Positions 34,836 through 43,676 of a DNA stretch of 64,000 nucleotides are shown here, in pieces. The stretch covers positions 496,001 to 560,000 of the forward strand of contig NZ_JACGWV010000003.1 in assembly GCF_014137995.1 (NCBI RefSeq), read 5' to 3'. Numbering within the stretch: the stretch's first letter is position 1; the number at the start of each line of letters is the position of its first letter. The notes under the pieces were generated by a model. That model was not told the origin of the DNA. It did no database searches and saw only the letters and a list, made by a program, of their open reading frames with translations. The position numbers were made by a program, and so were the translations under genes. This stretch comes from Promicromonospora sukumoe. GTDB taxonomy: Bacteria; Actinomycetota; Actinomycetes; Actinomycetales; Cellulomonadaceae.

Positions 34836-36416
34836 ATGGCCGATTCGGCGCCGACCGACATCCTCGAGATGCGCGGCATCACCAAGACATTTCCTGGGGT
34901 CAAGGCACTCCAGGACGTCAACCTCACCGTCCGCCGGGGCGAGATCCACGCGATCTGCGGCGAGAACGGGGCGGGCAAGTCCACCCTCATGAAGGTGCTG
35001 TCGGGCGTCTACCCGCACGGCACCTACGAGGGCGACATCGTGCTCGACGGCGAGACCGCCCAGTTCGGCACCATCAACGACTCCGAGGCGCTGGGCGTGG
35101 TGATCATCCACCAGGAGCTCGCCCTCGTCCCGTACCTGTCGATCGCCGAGAACATCTTCCTCGGGAACGAGCGCCTCCGGGCCGGCGGCGCCATCGACTG
35201 GAACAGGACCAACGCCGAGGCGGCCGAGCTGCTCGCGCGGGTCGGCCTGAGCGAGTCGCCGACGACGCCGATCTCCGCGCTGGGCGTGGGCAAGCAGCAG
35301 CTCGTGGAGATCGCGAAGGCGATCTCCAAGGACGTGCGCCTGCTCATCCTCGACGAGCCGACGGCGGCGCTGAACGACAACGACTCCGAGCACCTGCTCG
35401 GCCTGCTCCGGCAGTTCAAGGAGCAGGGGATCACCTCGATCATGATCTCCCACAAGCTGGCCGAGATCGCCGAGATCGCGGACCGCACCACGATCATCCG
35501 TGACGGCCGGTCCATCGAGACCTTCGACATGGCCACCGCGGGTGCGTCGTCCGAGGCGGTCCAGAACCGCATCATCCGCGGCATGGTGGGGCGTGACCTC
35601 GACAACCGCTACCCCGACCGGGTCTCGAACCCCGGCGAGGAGGTGCTCCGCGTCGAGGACTGGACGGTCTACCACCCGACCCAGCCCGGGCGCGTCATCG
35701 TCGAGAAGGCGAACCTGAACGTCCGCGCCGGCGAGGTGGTCGGCATCGCCGGCCTCATGGGCGCCGGACGCACCGAGCTCGCGATGTCGCTGTTCGGCCG
35801 CTCCTACGGCCGTGACATCAGCGGCACGGCGTACATCCACGGTCAGCAGGTCGACGTGCACAACGTGCCGGACGCCATCAAGGCGGGCATCGCCTACGTG
35901 TCGGAGGACCGTAAGCAGTACGGGCTCAACCTCATCGAGGACATCCGCCGGAACATCTCGGCGGCGGGCCTCGGCAAGCTGGCGAAGAACGGCTTCGTGG
36001 ACGAGAACGAGGAGCTCAAGGTCGCGGAGGAGTACCGCGCGTCCATGAACATCCGCACCCCCAACGTGCTGACGGAGGTGGGCAAGCTCTCGGGCGGCAA
36101 CCAGCAGAAGGTCGTGCTGTCCAAGTGGCTGTACACCGCCCCTGAGGTGCTGATCCTCGACGAGCCCACCCGCGGCATCGACGTCGGCGCCAAGTACGAG
36201 ATCTACACCATCATCAACGAGCTGGTCGCGGCAGGGAAGGCCGTGCTGGTCATCTCGTCGGAGCTTCCCGAGCTCCTCGGGATCTGCGACCGCATCTACA
36301 CCCTGGCCTTCGGCCGCATCACTGGCGAGGTCGACGTGCCCTCCGCCACCCAGGAAGGACTCATGGCTCTCATGACGCAGGAGACCACGCAGGAGACGCA
36401 GGAGGCGACGGCATGA
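34836..36416 (+). CDS. CUT2 sugar ABC transporter ATPase (two ABC domains), GguA/XylG-like
   Basis: 526 aa. Domain 1: Walker [10 protein letters not shown], Walker [12 protein letters not shown]; domain 2: weak Walker [10 protein letters not shown], signature LSGGNQQKV, Walker [12 protein letters not shown], with SEDRKQYGL between. Closest in style to MmsA/GguA/XylG. ATG at 34836 has AAGGA 6 nt upstream; an upstream in-frame start lies inside the palindrome. Overlaps the permease start (ATGA). Confidence 0.94.
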   Translation: MADSAPTDILEMRGITKTFPGVKALQDVNLTVRRGEIHAICGENGAGKSTLMKVLSGVYPHGTYEGDIVLDGETAQFGTINDSEALGVVIIHQELALVPYLSIAENIFLGNERLRAGGAIDWNRTNAEAAELLARVGLSESPTTPISALGVGKQQLVEIAKAISKDVRLLILDEPTAALNDNDSEHLLGLLRQFKEQGITSIMISHKLAEIAEIADRTTIIRDGRSIETFDMATAGASSEAVQNRIIRGMVGRDLDNRYPDRVSNPGEEVLRVEDWTVYHPTQPGRVIVEKANLNVRAGEVVGIAGLMGAGRTELAMSLFGRSYGRDISGTAYIHGQQVDVHNVPDAIKAGIAYVSEDRKQYGLNLIEDIRRNISAAGLGKLAKNGFVDENEELKVAEEYRASMNIRTPNVLTEVGKLSGGNQQKVVLSKWLYTAPEVLILDEPTRGIDVGAKYEIYTIINELVAAGKAVLVISSELPELLGICDRIYTLAFGRITGEVDVPSATQEGLMALMTQETTQETQEATA

Positions 36417-37594
36417 CCGGCATCGCCAACATCCGGGACCTGCTCACCCGGAACATCCGCACCAGCGGTATCTACATCGCGTTCGTGCTGATCATCGTGC
36501 TGTTCTCGGTGCTGACCGACGGACTGCTGCTCAGCTCGCGCAACCTCACCAGCCTCGTGCTGCAGTTCTCGTACATCCTGATCCTCGCCATCGGCATGGT
36601 GATCATCATCATCGGCGGGCACATCGACCTGTCGGTGGGTTCGGTGGTCGCGCTCACCGGCGCCATCGCCGCCGTCGTCATCGTCCGGAACGGCATGCCC
36701 TGGTGGGTCGGCGTGCTCGCGGCGCTCGGCACGGGACTGCTGGTCGGGGCCTGGCAAGGGTTCTGGGTCGCGTACGTAGGGATCCCAGCGTTCATCGTGA
36801 CGTTGGCAGGCATGCTCCTGTTCCGCGGCCTCACGCTCCAGGTGCTGAACAACGTCTCGCTCTCGCCGTTCCCGAGCGAGTACACGAGCATCGCCACGGG
36901 CTTCTTCAACGGCCTGCTCGGCGGCTACGGCTACGACACCTTCACGCTCGTCATCTTCGCGATCGGCGTGCTCGGCTTCGCGTACAACTCGTGGCGCACC
37001 CGCCGCGCCCGGATCGCCTACAACCAGGCGGTCGAGGCTCCGGTGCTGTTCGTGCTGAAGCTGGTCGTGGTCGCCGCCGTCGTCATGTGGTTCGCGTACA
37101 ACCTCGCCACGTACCGCGGCCTGCCCGCGGTGCTGATCATCCTGGCCGTGCTGGTCCTGGCCTACACGCTGGTCACCAAGCACAGCGTGTTCGGCCGCCA
37201 CGTCTACGCCATCGGCGGCAACCTCGCCGCGGCGCAGCTCTCCGGCGTCCGGGTCAAGCGCGTGAACTTCTGGATGTTCGTGAACATGGGCTTCCTGGCC
37301 TCGATCGCGGGCATCGTGTTCTCGGCCCGCTCCAGCGCCGCCCAGCCGGGTGCCGGCAACATGTTCGAGCTCGACGCCATCGCGGCGTGCTTCATCGGTG
37401 GCGCCGCCGTGACCGGCGGCATCGGCACCGTGACCGGCGCGATGGTCGGCGGTCTGATCATGGCCGTCATGTCGAACGGCATGTCGCTCATGGGCGTCGA
37501 CCAGTCGACGCAGCAGATCGTCAAGGGCATCGTGCTGCTCCTGGCTGTCGCGTTCGACGTGTGGAACAAGAAGCGGGCGTCCGCCACCCGCTGA
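36413..37594 (+). CDS. CUT2 sugar ABC transporter permease, GguB/XylH-like
   Basis: 393 aa, about ten membrane segments, longer than RbsC because of an inserted loop (about 195-220), as in the XylH/GguB/MmsB group. [20 protein letters not shown] and [20 protein letters not shown] blocks. Single permease, unlike the YtfQ-type operon. Completes a three-gene importer for a monosaccharide such as xylose or arabinose. Confidence 0.93.
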   Translation: MTGIANIRDLLTRNIRTSGIYIAFVLIIVLFSVLTDGLLLSSRNLTSLVLQFSYILILAIGMVIIIIGGHIDLSVGSVVALTGAIAAVVIVRNGMPWWVGVLAALGTGLLVGAWQGFWVAYVGIPAFIVTLAGMLLFRGLTLQVLNNVSLSPFPSEYTSIATGFFNGLLGGYGYDTFTLVIFAIGVLGFAYNSWRTRRARIAYNQAVEAPVLFVLKLVVVAAVVMWFAYNLATYRGLPAVLIILAVLVLAYTLVTKHSVFGRHVYAIGGNLAAAQLSGVRVKRVNFWMFVNMGFLASIAGIVFSARSSAAQPGAGNMFELDAIAACFIGGAAVTGGIGTVTGAMVGGLIMAVMSNGMSLMGVDQSTQQIVKGIVLLLAVAFDVWNKKRASATR

Positions 37595-37603
37595 CACTCG
37601 TCC

Positions 37604-37696
37604 CGCCGAGGTAGAACTGTGGCGAGGTAGGACCGCAGCACAGGGCTGCGGTCCTACCTCGCCACAGTTCTACCTCGCTGTGGTTCTACTTCGGCG
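37604..37696. repeat. Palindromic repeat family C, copy 2
   Basis: Two direct 16-nt units (GAGGTAGAACTGTGGC at 37608, GAGGTAGGACCGCAGC at 37624), a short centre ACAGGG, then complementary units. Starts 9 nt after the permease stop. Units differ in sequence from copy 1, but the arms within this copy match each other. Confidence 0.85.
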
Positions 37697-37736
37697 TGCT
37701 CCGGGCTCGACGGCGGGGGTGGGCGAGAATGGCGGG

Positions 37737-38363
37737 ATGGCCGAACCCGCACCCGTGTCCCGCCGCGGCCGCCGTCCCGCCGGGCAGGACGCCCGCGCCG
37801 AGATCCTGGCCGCCGCCCGCGACGAGTTCGTGGAGAACGGGTACCAGGCGGCCTCCCTCCGCGCCGTCGCGCGGCGGGCCGGCGTGGACCCCGGCACGGT
37901 GCGGCACTGGTTCCCCGACAAGGCGCGCCTCCTGACGGCGACCCTCGGGGTCGCGGGGATCGAGCCCGACCGGGTGGTCGAGCGCGTGTCGGCCGGCCCC
38001 GTGGAGTCGCTGGGGGAGCGCCTCGCGGAGGCGGTGATCGGCATCTGGGACTTCGACGGCGGGGACACCGTCCGCGTGGTCATCCCGGCCGTCATGTCCG
38101 ACGCCGAGCTGCGCGGCCTGCTGCCGCAGTTCATCGGCGCGGCGATCCTGGCGCCCGTGATGCGCGCCCTCGACGTACCCGACGCCCCGCTGCGCACCGC
38201 GCTCGTCGCCTCCCAGATGTCGGGGGTGCTGCTCACCCGGTACCTGATCCCCGTGGACCCGCTCGCCTCGCTCGCCCCGGCCGACGTCGCCCGCCTCGTG
38301 GGCCCCACCCTGCAGCGCTACCTCACCGGCCCCCTGCCCGACGCCGGGGGTCTTGCGCGGTAG
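37737..38363 (+). CDS. TetR-family transcriptional regulator
   Basis: 208 aa. Helix-turn-helix at about residues 22-66 (ILAAARDEFVENGYQAASLRAVARRAGVDPGTVRHWFPDK); the C-terminal helical domain resembles the TetR_C_33 type. Expected to repress the ABC exporter downstream; a 16-nt palindrome covers that exporter's start codon. ATG with GAGAAT 6 nt upstream, hence probably leaderless; the frame is open upstream into the family C repeat. Confidence 0.9.
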   Translation: MAEPAPVSRRGRRPAGQDARAEILAAARDEFVENGYQAASLRAVARRAGVDPGTVRHWFPDKARLLTATLGVAGIEPDRVVERVSAGPVESLGERLAEAVIGIWDFDGGDTVRVVIPAVMSDAELRGLLPQFIGAAILAPVMRALDVPDAPLRTALVASQMSGVLLTRYLIPVDPLASLAPADVARLVGPTLQRYLTGPLPDAGGLAR

Positions 38364-38380
38364 ACGCCGCAGGAGCACAA

Positions 38381-38396
38381 TTCCTCACATGAGGAA
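38381..38396. promoter_or_regulatory. Candidate TetR operator over the exporter start codon
   Basis: TTCCTCA-CA-TGAGGAA, a perfect 7+7 palindrome spanning the ATG at 38389. CACAAT at 38376-38381 looks like the -10 box of a leaderless transcript, so a bound repressor would cover the start point. Confidence 0.5.
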
Positions 38397-39180
38397 AAAC
38401 GCGGTCGTCATCCGGGACCTGCGGGTCGTCCGCGGCGGCAGGCCGATCATCGACGGGCTCGACCTCGACGTGCCCGCGGGTTCGGTCGTCGGGCTCCTCG
38501 GCCCCTCCGGCTCCGGCAAGACGACGCTCATGCGGACCGTCGTCGGCGTCCAGGACAAGGTCACCGGCACCGTCCATGTGCTCGACGCCGCCGCCGGCAG
38601 CCCCGCCCTGCGCCGCAAGGTCGGCTACATGACCCAGGACGCCAGCGTCTACACCGACCTCACCGTCGCCCAGAACCTGCGGTACTTCGCGGCGCTCGCG
38701 GGCGTCCCTGCCCCGGCGAAGGCCGTCGCCTCGGCCGTGGCGACCGTCGACCTCGGCGGGCACGAGAAGCAGCGCGTCGGCACGCTGTCCGGCGGCGAGC
38801 GGTCGCGCGTCTCGCTGGCCGCTGCGCTGGTCAGCGACCCCGAGCTGCTCGTCCTCGACGAGCCGACCGTCGGCCTCGACCCCGTCCTGCGCCGCGACCT
38901 GTGGACCGTCTTCCGGCGGCTCGCGGCCGACGGCCGCACGCTCCTCGTCTCCAGCCACGTGATGGACGAGGCCACGCAGTGCGACCGCCTGCTCCTCATG
39001 CGGGCCGGGAGCCTCGTCGCGGACACCACCCCCGACGAGCTGCTCACCAGCACCGGGGCGCCCGACGCCGAGCGGGCGTTCCTCGCCCTGATCGACGCGG
39101 CCGACGTCGCCGCCGCCGCTGACTCCGGCGGCCGGCCCGGTGCCCCCGCCACCCCGACGCACGAGGAGACCGCGCGATGA
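38389..39180 (+). CDS. ABC-2 type exporter, ATPase
   Basis: 263 aa. Walker A GPSGSGKTT (38-46), Q-loop near YMTQDASVYTDLTV, signature LSGGERSRVSLA, Walker B LLVLDEPTVGLDP, H-loop SSHVMDEA. Daunorubicin/DrrA-like export ATPase; substrate unknown, and multidrug efflux is the usual annotation. Coupled by a 4-nt overlap to the permease. ATG chosen for the -10 box 7 nt upstream. Confidence 0.93.
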   Translation: MRKNAVVIRDLRVVRGGRPIIDGLDLDVPAGSVVGLLGPSGSGKTTLMRTVVGVQDKVTGTVHVLDAAAGSPALRRKVGYMTQDASVYTDLTVAQNLRYFAALAGVPAPAKAVASAVATVDLGGHEKQRVGTLSGGERSRVSLAAALVSDPELLVLDEPTVGLDPVLRRDLWTVFRRLAADGRTLLVSSHVMDEATQCDRLLLMRAGSLVADTTPDELLTSTGAPDAERAFLALIDAADVAAAADSGGRPGAPATPTHEETAR

Positions 39181-39902
39181 CCCTGACCCTCGCCACCACC
39201 GGCCGCGTGCTGTCCCAGCTCCGCGGCGACCACCGCACGGTGGCGCTGATCCTGTTGCTGCCCTGCCTGCTCATCGGGCTCATCGCCTGGATGTTCCACG
39301 ACCAGCCCCAGGTGCTCGACCAGTTCGGCCCCATGCTCGTTGGCCTGTTCCCGCTGATCGTGATGTTCCTGGTCACGAGCGTCGCGACGCTGCGCGAGCG
39401 GCAGTCCGGCACGCTGGAGCGGCTCATGACGACGCCGATCCGCAAGGGCGACTTCGTGGCCGGCTACGGGCTCGCGTTCGCCACGCTCGCGCTCGTGCAG
39501 GCGGGCGTCGTCGTCGGCTTCGCCGTGCTGGTCGGCATGGACGTGGCCGGTCCGCTGTGGCTCGTCGTCGTGGTGGCGCTGCTCGACGCGATCCTCGGCT
39601 GCACCCTCGGCCTGGCCGCCTCCGCGCTGGCCCGCAGCGAGTTCCAGGCGGTGCAGATGATGCCCGCCATCCTGTTCCCGCAGCTCATCACCTGCGGCCT
39701 GCTCATGCCGCGCGACCAGATGCCCGAGGTCCTGGAGTGGCTGTCCCGGGCCTTCCCGCTCACCTATGCCATCGAGGCGATGACGTCGCTCGCCGCGGGC
39801 GAGGACTGGTCGGGCGTGCGCGGCGCCGTCGGGGTGATCGCCCTGTTCATCGTGGGTGCGGTCGTGCTGGGAGTAGCCACGCTCCGCCGTCGGACGGCGT
39901 GA
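39177..39902 (+). CDS. ABC-2 type exporter, permease
   Basis: 241 aa, six membrane segments. ABC2_membrane family: TLERLMTTPIRKGDFVAGYGLAF coupling segment and LITCGLLMPRDQMPEVLEWLSRAFPLTYAIEAM loop near the C-terminus, as in DrrB-like permeases. Works with the preceding ATPase. A family A palindrome follows before the convergent deacetylase gene. Confidence 0.93.
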   Translation: MTLTLATTGRVLSQLRGDHRTVALILLLPCLLIGLIAWMFHDQPQVLDQFGPMLVGLFPLIVMFLVTSVATLRERQSGTLERLMTTPIRKGDFVAGYGLAFATLALVQAGVVVGFAVLVGMDVAGPLWLVVVVALLDAILGCTLGLAASALARSEFQAVQMMPAILFPQLITCGLLMPRDQMPEVLEWLSRAFPLTYAIEAMTSLAAGEDWSGVRGAVGVIALFIVGAVVLGVATLRRRTA

Positions 39903-39910
39903 GCCCACTA

Positions 39911-39956
39911 CGTGTCAGACGCACAGGTCACCGGGGGGACCTGTGCGTCTGACACG
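39911..39956. repeat. Palindromic repeat family A, copy 3
   Basis: CGTGTCAGACGCACAGGTC and its complement around a short centre, between convergent operon ends. Variable arm GCACAGG/CCTGTGC. Confidence 0.88.
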
Positions 39957-39974
39957 TGATCGGCTTGGCGCCGG

Positions 39975-41150
39975 TCAGTCGAGCAGCGGGTCCAGGCCCC
40001 AGAGGGGGAAGACCGCGCGCCGGGTCGCCTGGACCGCGCGGTCGACGGCGTCCGCGGGGTCGTAGCCCTCGCGCCAGCTCCGGAACGGGACCTCGGCCGT
40101 GCCGAGCGTGTGCGCGGCCTCCAGGTCCAGGGCCTCGACGGCGTCGCGCCACGAGGCGGGCAGCTCGGCCCCGCGCTCCAGGGGTGCGTGCGCGGCCTCG
40201 GCCACGAGCGCCGTCCAGGCCAGCGGGACGACGTCGGACACGGCGTAGCCGCCGCCGCCCAGGGCGAGCCAGCGGCCGTCGGCGTGCTCGTGCGCGAGTG
40301 CGTGCGCCCACTGCTGCGCGGTGGTCTGCGCGTCCACGGAGACGTTCAGGTTGGAGAGCGGGTCGCGCCCGTGGGCGTCGCAGCCGTGCTGGGAGACGAT
40401 CGCCTGCGGGCGGTGCTCCCGCACCAGCGCGGGCACGACGGCGTCGATGGCCCGCAGCCACGCCGCGCCCCTGGTGCGCGCCGGGACCGGGATGTTGACG
40501 GCGGTGCCCTCGGCCGGGCCGGGCATGCCGACGTCGGACGAGGCGCCCGTGCCGGGGAAGAGGGTGCGACCGTCCTCGTGGATCGAGACGGTCAGGACGC
40601 GCGGGTCGTCCCAGAAAATCGCCTCGACGCCGTCGCCGTGGTGCGCGTCGAAGTCCAGGTAGGCGACCCGCTCCGCGCCGAGGTCGAGGAGGCGCCGGAT
40701 CGCCGCGGCCGCGTCGTTGTAGACGCAGAAGCCCGACGCCGCGCCCGGCATCGCGTGGTGCATGCCGCCCGCGACGTTCACGCCGTGCGTGATCTCGCCG
40801 CGCCACAGGGCGTCGGCCAGCGCGACGGACCCGCCGAGCTGCCGCGCCGCGGCCTCGTGCATGCCGAGGAACAGCGGGTCGTCGTCGGTGCCCAGGCCGC
40901 GCATCAGGTCGGGTTCCAGCGTGGTCCCCGCGTGCCGGACGGCGGCCACGTACTCGGGGTCGTGCACCGTCTCGATGACGTCGTCGGTCGCCGGCTCGGC
41001 GTCGACCACCTCCAGCTCGGGCCGGTCGAGCAGGCCGAGCGTCTCGATGAGCCGCATCGTCAGGTCGAGGCGGGCGGGCGACATGGGGTGCCCGGGGCCG
41101 AAGTCGTACTCGAGGAGTCGCGGACTCCAGACCAGCCGGGCGAGGTGCAC
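39975..41150 (-). CDS. acuC: Histone-deacetylase-family / AcuC-type deacetylase
   Basis: 391 aa. Zinc deacetylase acting on acetyl-lysine or an acetylated small molecule; in Bacillus AcuC deacetylates acetyl-CoA synthetase. Catalytic HH in GGMHHAMPGAASGFC (H131, H132), zinc ligands in DFDAHHGDG (D168, H170) and CDAHGRDPL, and the GGGGY loop. GTG at 41150 chosen because TACCGT lies exactly 6 nt upstream (leaderless); the frame is open for 26 more codons upstream. Confidence 0.9.
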   Translation of the reverse strand: MHLARLVWSPRLLEYDFGPGHPMSPARLDLTMRLIETLGLLDRPELEVVDAEPATDDVIETVHDPEYVAAVRHAGTTLEPDLMRGLGTDDDPLFLGMHEAAARQLGGSVALADALWRGEITHGVNVAGGMHHAMPGAASGFCVYNDAAAAIRRLLDLGAERVAYLDFDAHHGDGVEAIFWDDPRVLTVSIHEDGRTLFPGTGASSDVGMPGPAEGTAVNIPVPARTRGAAWLRAIDAVVPALVREHRPQAIVSQHGCDAHGRDPLSNLNVSVDAQTTAQQWAHALAHEHADGRWLALGGGGYAVSDVVPLAWTALVAEAAHAPLERGAELPASWRDAVEALDLEAAHTLGTAEVPFRSWREGYDPADAVDRAVQATRRAVFPLWGLDPLLD

Positions 41151-41211
41151 CCGCCCACGGTAACGGACCTGGCCGGGCCGGGTCGCCGTGGCCCAGAACG
41201 GGTGCGGGCGG

Positions 41212-41292
41212 TACCCTGGAGGCGCCACCCCCTGCGGGGGGACAGGAAGTGAAGCCGGGAACTCCCGCCGGACGACGGGATCCCGGCTTTCG
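41212..41292 (+). ncRNA. Candidate small RNA with two hairpins and terminator
   Basis: TACCCT at 41212-41217 resembles a -10 box. The following 70 nt form hairpin CCCCC-TGC-GGGGG (41228-41240) and a long hairpin GCCGGGA..TCCCGGC (41254-41287) followed by TTT. No gene lies downstream on this strand for 800 nt. It recalls actinobacterial two-hairpin RNAs such as 6C, but I cannot confirm a family. Alternatively part of it terminates the minus-strand gene ending at 41334. Confidence 0.4.
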
Positions 41293-41333
41293 CGTACCCG
41301 GGCGCTCTTGAGCGCTCGGAGGTTCCCGCGTGC

Positions 41334-41939
41334 TCAGAGCGGGATGTCGATCTCGTCGATCCCGTGACCGAGCGTCTCGCGGACGTCGAGGGCGGCCCCT
41401 CGGCGCGCCTGCCCGACCGCCCCGGCGACGGCATCGGCTACCCAGAGCATCGGTTCGTCGGTCGGCAGCGCGAAGTCGATGTGGAGATCGGTGGGCATCA
41501 CGTGCTTGGCGTGCAGCGCCGCGAACATCCGCCTGTCGCGCTCGTTCAGGGACTGGGTGCGGGACTCGAGCCAGACCTGCGAGACGGCCAGGGCATCCAG
41601 CTCGAAGACGAGCCGCTCCAGGCACTGGCGGCGAGCGCGTTCCTGCCGCTTCGGGTCGATCGGCGTCCCGACCACCACGACGTGCACCAGGTCATGGGTC
41701 GCGATGGTGGCCGCGATCTTGGCGCGGCGCGGCCCGGACTCGTCCCGCCAGTGGAGCCGTCGCGTTCCCTTGAGCAGCAGGTCGCACAGGTCTGCGCGCA
41801 TGGGGTCGCAGGCCGCGGGGCTGGCGACCGCCGCCGCCAGCAGGTAGAGGCCGGCTCGTTGCTGGCTCGGCATCTGCATCGACTCGTCCACCCAGGCGTG
41901 CAGCACGAACTCGTCGGCCTGGCGGTGCTCCTCTTTCAC
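41334..41939 (-). CDS. DUF3800-like protein
   Basis: 201 aa. N-terminal HAWVDESMQ near the start, strands and helices between, and a C-terminal PTDEPMLWVADAVAGAVGQARRG block. This layout fits DUF3800 (an RNase H-like fold often found in accessory regions). It is less GC-rich in third positions than its neighbours, which may mean later acquisition. No operon partner. A short hairpin (CGTTGC..GCAACG, 41985-42002) sits upstream with TTATAC in its loop. Confidence 0.65.
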   Translation of the reverse strand: MKEEHRQADEFVLHAWVDESMQMPSQQRAGLYLLAAAVASPAACDPMRADLCDLLLKGTRRLHWRDESGPRRAKIAATIATHDLVHVVVVGTPIDPKRQERARRQCLERLVFELDALAVSQVWLESRTQSLNERDRRMFAALHAKHVMPTDLHIDFALPTDEPMLWVADAVAGAVGQARRGAALDVRETLGHGIDEIDIPL

Positions 41940-42114
41940 CGGTGGATCATGCCGCAGCGAACACGATCATGCGCGCTCAGATCGCGTTGCTTATACGCAA
42001 CGGACATCCTGAGGGTGAGTACCGCGTCACGAGAGGGTTTCTGACCGGCGTGGGTCCCCAGGCGTGGCAGAGTAAGGCGTCGATCATCGGGACGCAGCGG
42101 AGGGAGCAGGTCGG

Positions 42115-43515
42115 ATGCCGCCGATCTTCCGGCACAGGCTGTTCGGCCTCCGGGAGCTGGTGGACGAGCTGGCGTTCCGTGCCCCGGCGCGCCTGGCCGT
42201 CACCGTCTTCGCGGGTGTCATCGGGCTGTTCGCGATCCTGCTGCTGGTGCCGTTCGCGACCGCCGACGGCGAGGGCGCGAGCTTCGTCGACGCGCTGTTC
42301 ACCGCGGTCTCCGCCGTCTGCGTGACGGGGCTCGTGGTCCAGGACACGGCGACGTACTGGTCGTTCTACGGCCAGGTCGTCATCCTCGCGGGCATCAAGG
42401 TGGGCGGCTTCGGCATCATGACCGTCGCCTCGCTGCTCGGCATGATGGTGTCGCGCAAGATCGGGCTCACGCAGAAGCTGCTCACCGCGTCGGAGACCAA
42501 GACGAGCCGGCTGGGCGACGTCGGCTCCCTGGTCCGCGTCATCATCATCACCGCGACCACGCTCGAGCTGTCGATCGCGCTGCTGCTCTTCCCGCGCTTC
42601 CTGATCCTCGAGGACAACGTGGGCACGGCGGCCTGGCACTCCCTGTTCTACGGGATCTCCGCCTTCAACAACGCGGGGTTCGTGCCGACGGAGGACGGCC
42701 TGATGCCGCACGTCGGCGACTGGTCGCTCCTGCTGCCCATCGCGCTCGGCGTCTTCATCGGCGCGCTCGGGTTCCCCGTGATCCTCAACCTGCAGCGGGC
42801 GCTGCCCCGGCCGGGCCACCGCTGGCGCGGCTGGACCAAGCGGCTCTCGCTGCACAGCAAGCTGACGCTCGTGACCAGCGCCGCACTACTCGTCGCGGGC
42901 GCGCTGCTGCTGCTGGTCCTAGAGTGGACCAACCCCAGGACCTTCGGCCCGCTGAGCCTGGGGGACAAGCTGCTGGCCGGCCTGTTCGCCGGGATCATGC
43001 CGCGCTCGGGCGGGTTCAGCACCGTGGACATCGGCGCGATGCACGAGTCGAGCTGGCTCATCACGGACGCGCTGATGTTCGTGGGCGGCGGCTCGGCGTC
43101 GACGGCCGGCGGTATCAAGGTGACGACCCTCGCCGTCATGCTGCTGGCGATCATCGCCGAGGCGCGGGGCGACCGGGACATCGAGGCGTTCGGCCGCCGG
43201 ATCCCGCGCGACGTGCTGCGGCTCTCGATCGCGGTCGTGTTCACGGGCGCGAGCATCGTGCTGGTCTCGTGCGTCGCGCTGCTGCAGCTCACCGACCTCC
43301 CCCTGTCCAAGGTGCTGTTCGAGGTGCTGTCGGCGTTCGCGACGGTCGGCCTCACGACCGGCATCACGTACGACCTGCCCGACGCCGGGAAGTACGTGCT
43401 GGCCGCCCTGATGTTCGTGGGGCGCACCGGCGCCGTGACCGTCGTCGCGGTGCTGGCCCTGCGCGACCGGCGGCGCATCATAAGGTTCCCGGAGGAACGC
43501 CCCATCATCGGGTGA
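42115..43515 (+). CDS. ktrB: Potassium uptake channel subunit, KtrB/TrkH family
   Basis: 466 aa, four MPM repeats. Filter glycines seen in VSAVCVTGL, ISAFNNAGF, MPRSGGFST and SAFATVGLTTG; the gating-loop-like GGGSASTAGGIKV follows. K+ (and Na+) translocation across the membrane, gated by the KtrA ring. ATG with GGAGGGAG upstream. The 175 nt upstream contain no riboswitch that I recognise. KtrA follows after 161 nt that include a family A palindrome. Confidence 0.94.
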   Translation: MPPIFRHRLFGLRELVDELAFRAPARLAVTVFAGVIGLFAILLLVPFATADGEGASFVDALFTAVSAVCVTGLVVQDTATYWSFYGQVVILAGIKVGGFGIMTVASLLGMMVSRKIGLTQKLLTASETKTSRLGDVGSLVRVIIITATTLELSIALLLFPRFLILEDNVGTAAWHSLFYGISAFNNAGFVPTEDGLMPHVGDWSLLLPIALGVFIGALGFPVILNLQRALPRPGHRWRGWTKRLSLHSKLTLVTSAALLVAGALLLLVLEWTNPRTFGPLSLGDKLLAGLFAGIMPRSGGFSTVDIGAMHESSWLITDALMFVGGGSASTAGGIKVTTLAVMLLAIIAEARGDRDIEAFGRRIPRDVLRLSIAVVFTGASIVLVSCVALLQLTDLPLSKVLFEVLSAFATVGLTTGITYDLPDAGKYVLAALMFVGRTGAVTVVAVLALRDRRRIIRFPEERPIIG

Positions 43516-43612
43516 GGCCGGAGTGCAGTGCAGGGTGGGGGCCGAGGAACGAGGCACGCGCCCGGAACGGAACGCAGGTCTCACGCGACAGACAACATCG
43601 GCTGACAGCCCG

Positions 43613-43660
43613 ACGTGTCAGACGCACAGGTCACTATGGTGATCTGTGCGTCTGACACGT
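43613..43660. repeat. Palindromic repeat family A, copy 4 (between ktrB and ktrA)
   Basis: ACGTGTCAGACGCACAGGTC and complement, with a TATG-containing centre; one G-T pair in the inner arm. Unlike most copies it lies between two genes of one functional unit, 17 nt before the ktrA start codon. Confidence 0.85.
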
Positions 43661-43676
43661 GGAAGAGAGGACTACC

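Noticed and set aside
39928..41625. Long open frame overlapping acuC in another frame
   Set aside because: Arg/Ala/Gly-rich translation typical of a shifted frame; the acuC frame has all catalytic residues.
41940..42114. Possible c-di-AMP riboswitch before ktrB
   Set aside because: I could not find the conserved ydaO-type blocks in these 175 nt; only a short hairpin (CGTTGC..GCAACG) with TTATAC in its loop.
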